From Loripinus fragilis (Eukaryota; Mollusca; Bivalvia; Lucinida; Lucinidae): a DNA stretch of 64,000 nucleotides. The DNA lies in NCBI GenBank assembly GCA_964019695.1, contig OZ026518.1:107852305-107916304 (forward strand), written 5' to 3'. Under the pieces are notes generated by a model. The model worked only from the letters and a program-made list of their open reading frames with translations. It was not told the origin of the DNA and did no database searches. Of this stretch, positions 48,042 through 58,575 are shown piece by piece. The stretch's first letter is position 1. The number at the start of each line of letters is the position of its first letter. Both the position numbers and the translations under genes were made by a program.

Positions 48042-48050
48042 ATTTAGTAA
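48042..48050. repeat. 9-bp target duplication, right copy
   Basis: ATTTAGTAA, identical to 33659-33667. Confidence 0.95.
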
Positions 48051-48249
48051 TACCTTATTTATTTAACACGACCACCGTACGGCGACACTTTTACGACAAT
48101 CAAAAAAAATTAACATTTTCTAAAAGCGTGTATAAAACGTTTGGATACTCGATTATCAACATCTTTTTCATGTTTTCATGCGTTAAGCAGCCAACTCTAT
48201 TTCAGAATATTGAAATCTAATTTTCTGTCGGTTTCTTTCAGACGGAAAG

Positions 48250-48377
48250 ATGACGGACAAGATAGATACTCGAGTTATTCAGGTGACAAACATTGCGCCT
48301 AATGTTCAAAAGGACCAGATGAAGACGTTATTCAACTATCTTGGCAGGATAGATGAAATAAAGCTGTATCCATCAGA
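48250..48377 (+). CDS. SREK1: SREK1 coding exon 1 (start codon, first half of RRM1)
   Basis: The exon encodes residues 1-42 plus two bases of codon 43: MTDKIDTRVIQVTNI, then QMKTLFNYLGRIDEIKLYP. VIQVTNI is the RNP2 strand; the vertebrate protein has VIQVTNLSS..QMRTLFSFLGEIEELRLYP. SREK1 is a nuclear SR-related protein that modulates splice-site choice. The donor is TCAGA|GTGCGT. An in-frame TGA at 48211-48213 excludes a longer N-terminus on unspliced RNA. A pyrimidine tract ending TTTCTTTCAG at 48241 looks like an acceptor, so a 5' untranslated exon may lie upstream, possibly across the 14.4-kb insertion. Confidence 0.92.
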
Positions 48378-49330
48378 GTGCGTATATATCTGTATTCCCA
48401 ATTTCTAGTAAAAAAAATATTAATTCTCTCAGACTCCAGTTAGACAAAATGTTTCAGTTTCTTTCAACGCCGTTACAGGCTGTACTCTGCACTATGGTAA
48501 TCTTCTCATATTGTAAAAATTTAAATAAGCTCTTCGGTAATTATTCTCTCTGGTATGTTTCTGATTATATTATTGATAAAAGTTTGAGAAATCTATTGGG
48601 ATGCAAAGTTCTGGGCTTGTGCCACTTTGAACCTTTCTGTCCTTTCAATGTACTGTCCTACTTCATGCATGTGCCATGTTTTGTTTGTTTGGTTTGAGCT
48701 ATGACCTATATCCTTGAAGGACCAGTTTTTTTCATTTAGAAGCCTGAAGTAGCAACTTGCAAGGAAGACACCTGCTGTTACACTAATTTAATCAGTCTTA
48801 ATCCTTTTACAATGGTCACTAATTACCTGAGGCAATTTTGACACATCACTTTGATGACAATACCACATTAAGCATTATCTAAATGATGAAGTGTGAATTT
48901 AAAACACTGAACCAGGTACAAGTAAAATTGTCATAACAAATACTGGAAAGAGCTGAAGAAAGGCAGTCTGGTTAAAAACTTAGGAAGTGAACATTGAAGA
49001 AAAGAAAAATGTTCCCCATATATATAATAATGTGATTCTGATGAATTTTAAGAATTAATAAAAAATCAGTGTGTGCTCATAAATAGGAGTCCTGAAACTG
49101 CCATTTAATAGTCAGTTTGAAAATTCTCAAAAATAATTTGATAGGTAGTATAGTAAAAAAATGTTCCCAGTGTTAATAACTCTGGTTCTTGCATTTATGC
49201 TTTAAAAAGATAACAACACCGTAGGGGGTTGGAGCCAATCTTCTATTTTTGACAGCTCCTCTATTTTTAATGTCACACACTATGCATTTTCACATGGGAC
49301 TCTTGAAATTGGTCCCAGGACTGTAAAAAA
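48378..49330. other. SREK1 intron 1, first part, nothing recognised
   Basis: AT-rich unique sequence without repeats that recur in the window. Confidence 0.45.
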
Positions 49331-49336
49331 CAACAG

Positions 49337-49500
49337 ATGAGATTGAGAGTCCAAAGTACTCATGAACAGTTCAAACAGAAGCATAGTTTTGTGCTGTCAT
49401 GGCTGGAAACATTCGCCTGGTTGCAGTATGATGATGATATCATGGATATTAGGGAAATGTTTTGCCGACTGTGTGAAAAGTATGTTAGGTCAGGGCTAGT
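49337..49500 (+). pseudogene. TTF-type zinc-finger fragment of a hAT-related gene
   Basis: The frame reads KHSFVLSWLETFAWLQYD and, after an acidic insert, EMFCRLCEKY. This is the same W-L..W-L..M-F-C-x-x-C pattern as at 24927-25079. It is short and isolated, with no catalytic domain nearby, so it is a relic. Confidence 0.5.
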
Positions 49501-49655
49501 GCATTTTAGGTCAGGAGTCTCAGGACAAGTAGATTTCTCAAGGCACTAGCCCAAGTGGGTTAAAAAGTTAATGTAGAAAGTTAGAAACTGATATGTGCAT
49601 TTGAAGAGCTTACCTCGTCGTAAATATTGCTCATTGCTATTTCTTTTTAATAGCA

Positions 49656-50434
49656 CAGGGATTCTGTTTGGCGTCGGCCATCGGACATAGTCCGAAAATA
49701 GTTCCAGATGTCCGAGAGTTTGCTGTCTAGTTTGGACAGTTTGTCCGAGACGATTTTCGGAAACGCATGCTGTACGGTTAAACTTAGTGATGCAATAGTA
49801 TTTTTGCTTTAAAAAACGATCGCTGATTGACCAAATTTATGTAAGCTTCTGACTGGTTCGCCTTATTTTACTCCGCAAATACTGATTCAGTAAAGCAAAC
49901 CAGTCATAGTGTTTTGTTACGCCGCACCTGATTGGTCTATTGCATCCTAAAGTTTTCTTCCCTTGATTTTATCTCGAAGAGCACAGCATATTTGCATTGG
50001 CATTTACCGATAAAATGGCTAAAAAACTTAATTGCCACCAAGAAACAACAGGAACTGAAGTTTTTTATGCACCAAAACAGTTTGCCCGCTCCATCATTAC
50101 CTGAACAGTCATTTTCCGTGGCTGACGAGTCGTGCAGCGGCCGCAAAAAGCAGAAAAAAAACAGCACCCCACCCACTTCCACCAACAACGATCGACAAGC
50201 TCCACTCACCTCATGAAATAAAAAGCCAGACAATCAATCGGACCGCACTTACCATCCGAAATGGTAGCAAAACTACCCCTGGTTTTAATTTGAGAAGGGC
50301 AGATGGCAATTTCCGTTTATGGTGGTAAAAATTAGTGTTGAAAAAATGTCATAAAAAATTTCCAAATGTCCGAACAAAATTGGGGCTGCTTGGACAAAAT
50401 GTCCGAAGTAAATTTCAGTCCAGCTGAAACCCTG
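49656..50434. mobile_element. hAT-like non-autonomous element, 5-bp duplication TAGCA
   Basis: The left end is CAGGGATTCTGTTTGG and the right end CCAGCTGAAACCCTG. TAGCA flanks both (49651-49655 and 50435-50439). ATGTCCGA/TCGGACAT motifs are repeated inside both ends (about 49682-49755 and 50365-50410). An interior frame (49932-50216) contains KKQQELKFFMHQNSLPAPSL and an S/K-rich tail, reminiscent of a hAT 5' exon but too short to assign. Confidence 0.75.
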
Positions 50435-50934
50435 TAGCAATCGAAAAAAGATATATGAAATATGATCGCTAAATGTTGTGTTACTGCAATGTTAAAACTA
50501 ATCCTATTCATAAGGTCGGAAAAGAACTCTTCTGGCAAAAGAACCCACAAGCAGCTATCTAATGCGCCACCTAGCGCCTTTAGTTGGAGGTACTAGCTTC
50601 GGTCTTTATCGTTGAAAGATGCCAACTTTCAACAAGAGGACCTAGAATCACTGGCCTATCCTGGCATGCCCATACAGACGCAATATAGGCAAAAGCACCA
50701 GAGACACTAGGCTACTAAACCCTTAAAGCGCCACCTATGATTTGCAACAGATGACAATTTCAAATTTTGCCTCTTTTTCAAAAATAAAAAATAAGGCATG
50801 ACATTTCATGAGAATCGTCTGCTGGCAGGCAATTCTCATTAAATATCATACCTTATTTTTGTCGAAAACAAGGAAAGATGTCACAAAATTTGTTGTCTGC
50901 TTCAGTCATGATTAGCGCTTTAAGAGTTAAGACG

Positions 50935-51412
50935 TAATCTGAGTGAGTGCACCAAACAAGTGAAGAGTACAGCATACACCTCTAGTGCGTCCAACCTTAG
51001 AATATGCCTCAGAGCGGCTGAGGCATGAGAAACTTCAACCAATGAAGACATAACAAAAATGGAGAAGGTTCAACGACAGGCAGCACACTTCGCTCACAAT
51101 AACTATCATGATAGGACACCAGGATGAGTAAAAAAGATGGTCAGTGATCTTGGATTGGCACTACTTCTACATCAAAGAAGGGTAGAGAGATTATCAACAC
51201 TCTACAAAATCCTGTGAGATTTGGTTGAAACAGATACTGATGACATAATTCGTCCCAACGACAAGAGCACCAGAGGTCAGCAACGACTATATCAACCAGC
51301 TGCAACTGTGTCAGTCTACAAGATTTCTTTCTTTCCAAGGACATTCAAGAGTGGAACATTTTACCCACCTACGTCACAGATGCCACCACCTTGGATAAAT
51401 TTGATGTTGGTT
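50935..51412 (+). mobile_element. LINE 3' remnant (jockey/CR1-like)
   Basis: Joining frames by eye gives the sequence of landmarks VKSTAYTSLVRPTLEYAS, MEKVQRQAAHFAHNNYHDRT, LGLALLLHQRRVERLSTLYK, TRGQQRLYQPAA and FFPRTFKEWNILP. These are the C-terminal signatures of the same LINE type as 30550-31865, on the opposite strand. There are several stops and frameshifts. Confidence 0.85.
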
Positions 51413-52140
51413 TAGGTCTAGAAAAACTGTGGTTAGGTGAACAGACAATCTCCTCCTGACCATAGCTGTTGGCTGGGACATGAACCCTTGAACCAAACAA
51501 ACAAAATATTTTTCTATGGTTTTTAATACATTTAAAATGGTGGTCCGATTCTTTAAGACTGCATCAGGTTTTCCCAACTTTGATGGTTCAAATGCTTTTT
51601 TCCCAAGTTCAACAAGCCTCTGGCCCTGACTTTAGAAAGATAGGAAAATCCCTGAGTTCATACACATCCAGGGTTCTCAAAATGATTTTAAGTAACAGGT
51701 AGTTATGAAAGTAGATGGCGTAGCCCAGGGCTAGAGAAATCTTCAAATCCCATTCAGGTCCAAACGTGGGCTGAAAAAATGCCCCCAGCGCCAGCGGCAT
51801 TTGAAAAATAGTATTGCCGTTTAGTTTTGAATAGGGTAATGATGAGATAATTAATCACTCTCCCGAAATGTTGAAATGGCCACCATTTGCGCACATTATC
51901 TTTGCATTCGAAACTGAAAGTGACTTGTGTTAAAACCCGCTCATTGGCGACAATTCAAAGCGGTGTCCGTGTATTATTGACCCTGTGAAATATATCTGTC
52001 TATCCTCAACACTTTTGGTTTTGGGAAGCCTAGTTTGTGTAATCTTTATTTTCATTCCTTTATATTCAAACTTTGTATAATGAGAGGGAGGGAGGGGGGA
52101 GGGCGGGAGTTTGATCTTGTTAGTTGTTATTATAAACAGT
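51413..52140. other. SREK1 intron 1, nothing firm
   Basis: A fragment at 52028-52085 resembles the tandem units of 26631-28061 (CATTCCTTTATATTCAAACT). It is followed by a GAGGGAGGGAGGG purine tract. Confidence 0.4.
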
Positions 52141-52142
52141 AA

Positions 52143-52400
52143 AAGTAAGGAAGAAGGCAAAGATCAGGAATCTTAACAAGTACCACACCACCTGACCCAG
52201 GACACCGCATGGGAAAGTGACAAGAAAACATCACATACAAGGTCAGCATTTCCCAGCAGGTGACCACAACTTGTCCACAAGGCTGCAATGAACAGACATG
52301 ACAGACACGAAACACAAATAAAAAAAAAAAGGATCCACAAAAGAAGCACCGCCTTGGAACATCCAGTAAAAAGTATTTTTACTGGAGGGCTTAAAGTAGT
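52143..52400 (+). repeat. Repeat A copy, diverged
   Basis: AAGTAAGGAAGAAGGCAAAG..ACCGCCTTGGAACATCCAGT..TGGAGGGCTTAAAG. Confidence 0.8.
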
Positions 52401-52579
52401 TTTATAGTACCAACCTCATCCTTATTTCTGATGTGGATCAAGACACATAGATGTTTGGTTCACATGAAAGATCCCTAAATTATCGATGTGTCATCTAGTA
52501 AATATTACAAATTAAGATATAAAAAGTAGAAAAACAAAGATAAGGACTCAACAGTATATACAACTGTCAGAATACCGGA

Positions 52580-52660
52580 GTAAAAGAAATCCAACAGTTA
52601 AACCCCTAAAAGAAATCCAACAGTTAAACCCCTAAAAGAAATCCAACAGTTAAACCGGGG
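52580..52660. repeat. Threefold 26-bp tandem repeat
   Basis: AAAGAAATCCAACAGTTAAA plus CCCCT is repeated three times. Confidence 0.9.
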
Positions 52661-52834
52661 TAAAGCTTGCACTGAAATTTGATAAATTTGTACTGATAAT
52701 TTACACTTTTTGTACTTTTGTAGGAAGGTACTTCAAAAAATTTATAAAAACAGTATAATCTTATAATCGTATTGCTTCTCTTGGATTCTGTTTTCTCTGA
52801 TTGTAATGGTATAGCGATAGACTGACAGGCCCCA

Positions 52835-52995
52835 AGATAAGAGTGTGTAAATAAAAAATTGTTTTCTTATTTCTCAACCAAAACATATGTTGTGGGTACT
52901 CAAAAGTATTGTCTCAATGAGACAGTTCTTTTGAGCACCCAAAACATATGTTCAAATTGATGGGTAAGAAAATAATGACAATTTTATGCTCACAC
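52835..52995. repeat. Repeat C copy
   Basis: GATAAGAGTGTGTAAATAAA..CAAAACATATGTTGTGGGTA..hairpin..GATGGGTAAGAAAATAATG. Confidence 0.8.
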
Positions 52996-53060
52996 AATTT
53001 GCTTTACTGGGCCTATGGACTGATAGTCCAAATTTGGCACAATAGTAAGCTCTATTGCAG

Positions 53061-53176
53061 GTACCACCCTAGACTGGCTCCAGTTCTTAAAACAACTTTT
53101 TCGTCGATGTGTCATATCATATACTTGTTGCCACATTGATGAAAAATTGTTTTTAAGGACGGGAGCCAGTCTAGTA
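53061..53176. repeat. 116-bp foldback just upstream of SREK1 exon 2
   Basis: GGTACCACCCTAGACTGGCTCC and the following AACAACTTTTTCGTCGATGTG face their complements across a loop of about 25 bases. It ends 130 bp before the exon 2 acceptor. Confidence 0.8.
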
Positions 53177-53305
53177 CCACCCTTCTGGAAAAGCATATGG
53201 TTGTGGTCACAGTGCTTCACAAGCTCTCATTCTTTGGTGTTGTTTTTAGTGTTGTGACTTTCACATCCTTGAAAATTAATGTTCTTTTATTCTTTTTTAT
53301 TGAAG

Positions 53306-53439
53306 GCGCTCTGAGACCCAGGTGGGAACGAGGGTCTGCTACGTAAAGTATGATGACACAACAAGTGTTGGGGTGGCCCTACACCTTACTAATACAGTCT
53401 TCATTGATAGAGCTCTTATCATTGTGCCTGTCATGGATG
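53306..53439 (+). CDS. SREK1: SREK1 coding exon 2 (second half of RRM1)
   Basis: The exon completes codon 43 and encodes residues 44-87 plus one base. RVCYVKYDDTTSVGVALHLT carries the RNP1 strand, and NTVFIDRALIVVPVMD follows, almost identical to the vertebrate LTNTVFIDRALIVVPCAEG. The acceptor is TTTTTTATTGAAG and the donor GGATG|GTAAGT. The loop between the exon 1 end and RNP1 (RSETQVGT) is shorter than in vertebrates. Confidence 0.95.
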
Positions 53440-53498
53440 GTAAGTAAACGATCATTGACGGTTTGAGTAGTGTACACCTAATTTTCTAAGTAAGTAAA

Positions 53499-54775
53499 CA
53501 GGGCTGTGGAAATACCATGCCGGACTTGTCCGACATGGTCCCATTTCATCCAGGACAAGTTGAAAATTTCTATTTACTTGTCCTTGGACAAGTACAAATG
53601 TATTAAGTTCTTCAGAAGCCAGCTGATCTGGATCTACACTGATTACAAGAGAAGCCAGCTGATCAGGATCCATACTGTTTACAAGAGTTGATATACGAGG
53701 GTCATCCAATAAAGAATGAGACTTTCTTCATAGTATGAAAACCTGTGTGTGCATTTAGTTGAAATTTACCATGATGATAGTATGATATCTTAGCAATATA
53801 GGAATATAAACAATATCTTTGTGATTGATTAGTTGCCATAGTAACGGGATGTTTTGTGGAAGGACTTGAAGACGCATGGCCACGTTTACATTATTTTTTG
53901 AATACCCACGGTTATAGATAGTCTTTTATTTTCACTCATAGATAGAATATAACCTCTTGATATAATTTCTTCTACTAAACAATCTTAGCGTTACATAAAA
54001 TGCTATAAAAGATTAACCAAATATGCATATCATTTATTTTGGTTGCTAAGCAACCGATTTACTTGATTTTTTATAAACACCCTACTTTGTGTTGCTATGG
54101 TAACTATGTAGGTGAAGGATATCCCACAAAATGTTTCGTTTTCTGCAGCTTATTGTTATTAAGCATATATGAAGAGAACTATGTTCACTTTAATTGCCTT
54201 CGACTATTTGATATTAACTTTTAAAGTCAAGAGGTCAGGAAAAATACCAGATATCTCTTGAAAACTTGATTTTTAAGCTTTGTGTCCATGGTAACGGCTC
54301 AAGAATCTGAAACATTACTTTCCCCTATTGGCTATAAACAGACTGCATGAGCATATATAAGTGCTAGTAGAAAAATAAACTTTACTTCTTAATCTGTTGC
54401 TATGGTAACCACCTATAGTGAGCCGTCCACGCAGGTTTGCCCAGTCTTCTAATGTTGCCTAGCAACAAAAGTTGGAACTATGTAAAACGTCGAATATGGT
54501 ACATGTGAACAGCCAAAAAGACGAGCTAGCTTTGACAGAAATTTCATAAGCCTAGCATGTAAATTCACTGCGCTATAGAAAAAGTCTCATTCTTTATTGG
54601 ATGACCCTCGTATATCTGGTTTCATACTGTTTTTGAATGAATAAATTGTTTAAGCACTGTAAGGTTTAAGCTAATTTGTTCTTTCGGACAAGTAAAATTT
54701 TCTATGGACAAGTACATTTTGGCTTTTTACTTGTCCCTGGATAATTAGAAAATTTTTACTATTTCCACACCCCTG
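53499..54775. mobile_element. hAT-like MITE carrying a nested mariner MITE
   Basis: The ends CAGGGCTGTGGAAATA and TATTTCCACACCCCTG are flanked by TAAGTAAA (53491-53498) and TAAGTAAG (54776-54783), a 7/8 match to an 8-bp duplication. ACTTGTCC/GGACAAGT motifs repeat inside both ends. Without the nested element it would be 362 bp. Confidence 0.8.
53696..54610. mobile_element. Mariner-like MITE, 915 bp, nested
   Basis: The ends CGAGGGTCATCCAATAAAGA continuing to ATGAGACTTT are exact inverted copies for about 30 bp, flanked by TA. No transposase frame. The left end also disrupts one of two tandem GAAGCCAGCTGATC(A/T)GGATC units at 53615-53690. Confidence 0.9.
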
Positions 54776-54848
54776 TAAGTAAGACTTTTATATGAGGGTT
54801 ACAACATTAAGAGCATACATAAAATAAGAACATGTAATAGATTAACTT

Positions 54849-54862
54849 CCATGAGGCCCTCA

Positions 54863-54960
<98 letters not shown>

Positions 54961-54974
54961 TGAGGGCCTCATGG
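54849..54974. repeat. 126-bp perfect AT-rich palindrome
   Basis: CCATGAGGCCCTCAG at the left faces its exact complement at the right, and the 96-bp core is an uninterrupted AT dinucleotide run. The whole unit can extrude as a cruciform with almost no loop. Confidence 0.95.
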
Positions 54975-55524
54975 AACAGCCAAACCCCTAAAACACCCTG
55001 TCCAACCCTGCGGTCGGTGAAACGGTCCTAACACCGGTAAAATGGTGTTGTAACACCGGAGAAGTGCTGATTCGTATAAAAAAATCGATGGACGAACAGA
55101 CATCTGGTAAGAAATTACTATTTTCTTTGATTTTATATAAACGTTTGCAATAAAAGCATTAGTGCATTCGGTGGAGAATTGACGTACCTTTACAACTGTA
55201 TTTGAATGGTTAGCTATTTCTGGCTGATTTCTTCAAACATTCAATCCCAAGTTGGAAAAAAAGTTTCGTCCATAGCCTGTTTGGCGGATTCGTACACAAA
55301 GATCTCGTACTTTTGAAAATATGCAGAAAATATAAGCAAGCGAGCTGTATGCAACGATTTTTGGAAAACACTTTTGGCCGATTTTATTGTTTATATATAA
55401 AAAATATGTAAAAACTGTGTGATAAACGTTTTATGCCAAAAAACAGAAGTAACGTCGGTAAAAACGTTACAAAAAATCGCTGCATTTCAACTCTCATCTC
55501 CTTTTCAGCTTTTAAAAAAGTCTG

Positions 55525-57640
55525 AAAAGGTATTATATTGCAAAATTTCTCGATTATTCCTACTTTTATGCCTTTTGGGTGCAAATTTTCGAAGCACAAT
55601 TAATTGAAAAAAAAATCAGCTATCTTATTGTGATTCTATTATGTACCAGTCGTTTGTAACCGCGCCCCCTTCCCTAGGACCCGGGGAACAGCGCAAACTC
55701 TGTTGTTTTACATTGCACTGACATGTTTGCCTAGATTTATAAATCACTGGCATTTTCCTCACACTGTGGAGACAATGCAAAAGTATAAATGCGGCAAAAT
55801 TGCCCAGCTATTCCCCTCCTGTTCAGTGGCTTGGGCCATGGTTACTAATGACTGATGTATTACGCAAGTATGATTAAAAATAATGGAGCACAAAACATTT
55901 GACGTTTTGACGAAATTTCACTCATTTGAACTTTTTGTATGACAGGGTGGGGCCAGTCACAAAAGGATTAAAGCCAATGTCACGTGCTCGGATCCAAAAT
56001 TTTTGTGTTGGGGGGGGGAGCGGGGTGGTGGTCCAGGGCAGACTGCTAGAAAACAGCCTTATCCTGTTTGATGAGAAAGGGCATTTTGGTCTGTTTGGTG
56101 TTGTTGTTAACCTTTTTGAAGGGGTAATTATTCTCTTCTTCACTGAAAGCAGAGTATAGAGTCTTTTATAGGTGTATTTTTGGAAAGCTGAATGTTTCCT
56201 TTTCTTTTTTAATGTTTTTGAAACATAAAGGGCTAATCCTGACTTTTTTTCTCATTTTCTACGCTCCTCTCTTATTCTGTAAGAAATAACACAAAATGTG
56301 GCTTCATATAAGTTCAGTATAAAAGGTCATAATGTTAACACGCCCATGCAATACAGACACACCAAAACAAAATATAAACACACCAAAGCCAACAGTTTTA
56401 TTCAATTATATTTTAAAGGGGATAAACATATTCTTATTGTTTGGCTTAGTTTGCCATGTTCGATAGAACCAGCTCAGTGAGCTGGCTCTAATGAACATCC
56501 ATAAGATAGTCTCTGACAAGAAATGAGGAAAACATATCATTTTATAGCAGTCAGTTCTATGTATATTGCATGGGCGAGTTTATGTTATGACTGCATCTGA
56601 GGCGTGCCTAAAAGTGAATCTTTGAAAAGAAAACACTATTTTTAAAGAATTTCTAGCGATAAGGTGTGCCATTTCCCTAAATGAGACATTCGTTTTATTT
56701 TGTTGAAATAAGGACTGGAGACACTAGGCACATTCAACAAATACACATTGACCAGCCGTATATGCACCCTTGCAGCCTAGTCTATATATTATAATAGTTT
56801 TTGTCCTTAATGCATATAGTAGTTCTACTTCGTTTTGAATGAGAATGTATTATGATCATCAACTGTGCTTGTTATTTCAGTAACATGTATGTGAAATAGA
56901 CCGTTGCACTAAGGTAAACAAATGGTCTATCACGATAGAGTATATATTTTATACAGTTGATGTACAATAAAAACGACCATTTTGCAAAGCAGTCTATTTT
57001 TGTCAGATGTTTGAGTCTTCTTTGGCTTCTACAACCCCTTTCCCCCTAGACCCGAAACACCCTTTACATATGTTGTATATGTTTATAGCGACATGTCATA
57101 GTCCAAAGGGCATCTTGGGTCTAGGGGGAAAGCATCTAAAAACAAACTGAAAGACACCAGTTTTCATCTTTCCAGTGACAAACGTCACAATTTTAAGTAT
57201 ATTTCGTATGCATGCGCAGGAAGGATATTGTAAAGTTTTGGAAATGAATAGCACTTCTATTCTTTGCAGTTTAGCACTTTTACTTTTTGAAAACTAGCAA
57301 AGCATTTACTCAAAGTCTGGTCTAAATCGCACCAAGTAGAAAGACGTAAAATGAGGGGTGGGAGTACAAAGCGCAAATTTTAATTGCTTTGTTAATGATA
57401 AATTGCTTTGAAACGTATTTTCATGCTTACTATGCATATTTTGCTGCTGAACCGCACCAATTTCAAAAACAAAAGTGCAGTTTGAAAATTTGGTGTTTGT
57501 TATCATGTCAACTAGGGAAAATACACGCCTTATCGCTAGAGCTTCTTCAAATGCACATATATAAAAACAAGAAATGTCACAATAAAGTGACGAAAGTCTC
57601 CAAAGGTATTGGTCTAGCATAAGACACATTTGAGGGAAGT
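55525..57640. other. Interior of the 54994-59558 element
   Basis: A C-rich stretch at 55660-55700 (CCCCCTTCCCTAGGACCCGG) and the foldback near 57030-57140 are the only structured parts. A short family C-like hairpin (GAACCAGCTCAGTGAGCTGG) lies at 56465-56490. No genes were recognised. Confidence 0.45.
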
Positions 57641-57649
57641 TATTTGTTG

Positions 57650-58165
57650 TTTAGAATATATGCTCCAGATACGAAAAACCTAGAAATGAGATCAGAAGTC
57701 AATGTCAAAGTCAAAGTGACCTAAAATGGTATACACCACTCAGCTATCCCATGAGGAATACACACAACGAATTTGGGATTCTTACTTCAAATAATAAGTG
57801 CAATATCCTCCAGCCACGGTTGTTCTAGAAACTAGGTCATAGTTCAGCGTCAAATTGAACCGAAAATGGTATTGGACACTCTGGCATCGCAAGATGCACC
57901 CACGCACCAAATTTGGAATTCCTATATCAAACAATACAAGAGATATGCTCTGGACACGATTATTCTAGGAACTAGGTCAGAGTTCTAGGTCACAGTATCC
58001 CCAAAATGGTATGTGACACTCCATCATCCCAATATGCATTCACACACCATTTTTTTGCAATTCCTACCTCAAAGAATATAGGAGATATACATACCCAAAT
58101 CAATGCAAATTCTAGAAACTAGGTTAGAAATCAAGGTCACAGTAACCCAAGGACACTATGCATTG
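57650..58165. repeat. Tandem repeat, period about 150 bp, three to four units
   Basis: Each unit has CTAGGTCAGAGTTCTAGGTCA-like, AAAATGGTATxxxACACTC and CACACACCAxxTTTGGAATTC-like phrases. Confidence 0.8.
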
Positions 58166-58189
58166 TATAACAAAAGACCAAACACAGAA

Positions 58190-58315
58190 ACAAAGAATCT
58201 ACACAAACAATGAGAGTAGCAATAAACAATGAATTAACAACAGAACCATCGCCATAGAATGGTCAGCAGCCAAAGCTTACATGCAATTTACTGATACCAA
58301 TCTTCATCCTAGAAT
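58190..58315 (-). repeat. Repeat B fragment, diverged
   Basis: GAGAGTAGCAATAAACAATG..AACAACAGAACCATCGCCAT..GGTCAGCAGCC. Confidence 0.65.
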
Positions 58316-58499
58316 CAATTGGTGTTAACTCACAAAAGGATAATTTGCTTACATGAGACAGACAGCATTAAATTACATTTTTTTTAAAATTACACAGACC
58401 CATTGGCGTAGCTCCCATTACGGAGTTACGCACATGCATAATAAAAAAGTTACATTCAAGGGATGTCACCTAATGTGGTAAAGGTGATTTTCCATACCA

Positions 58500-58575
58500 T
58501 AAGGAACTGCTCTTAAAGGTAAGAATTTGCTCCCTTTTGGAGCAAATTCTTTTCTTTAAGAGTAGTTCCCACTTC
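58500..58575. repeat. Hairpin
   Basis: GGAACTGCTCTTAAAGGTAAGAATTTGCTCC faces its complement ending AAGAGTAGTTCC. Confidence 0.75.
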
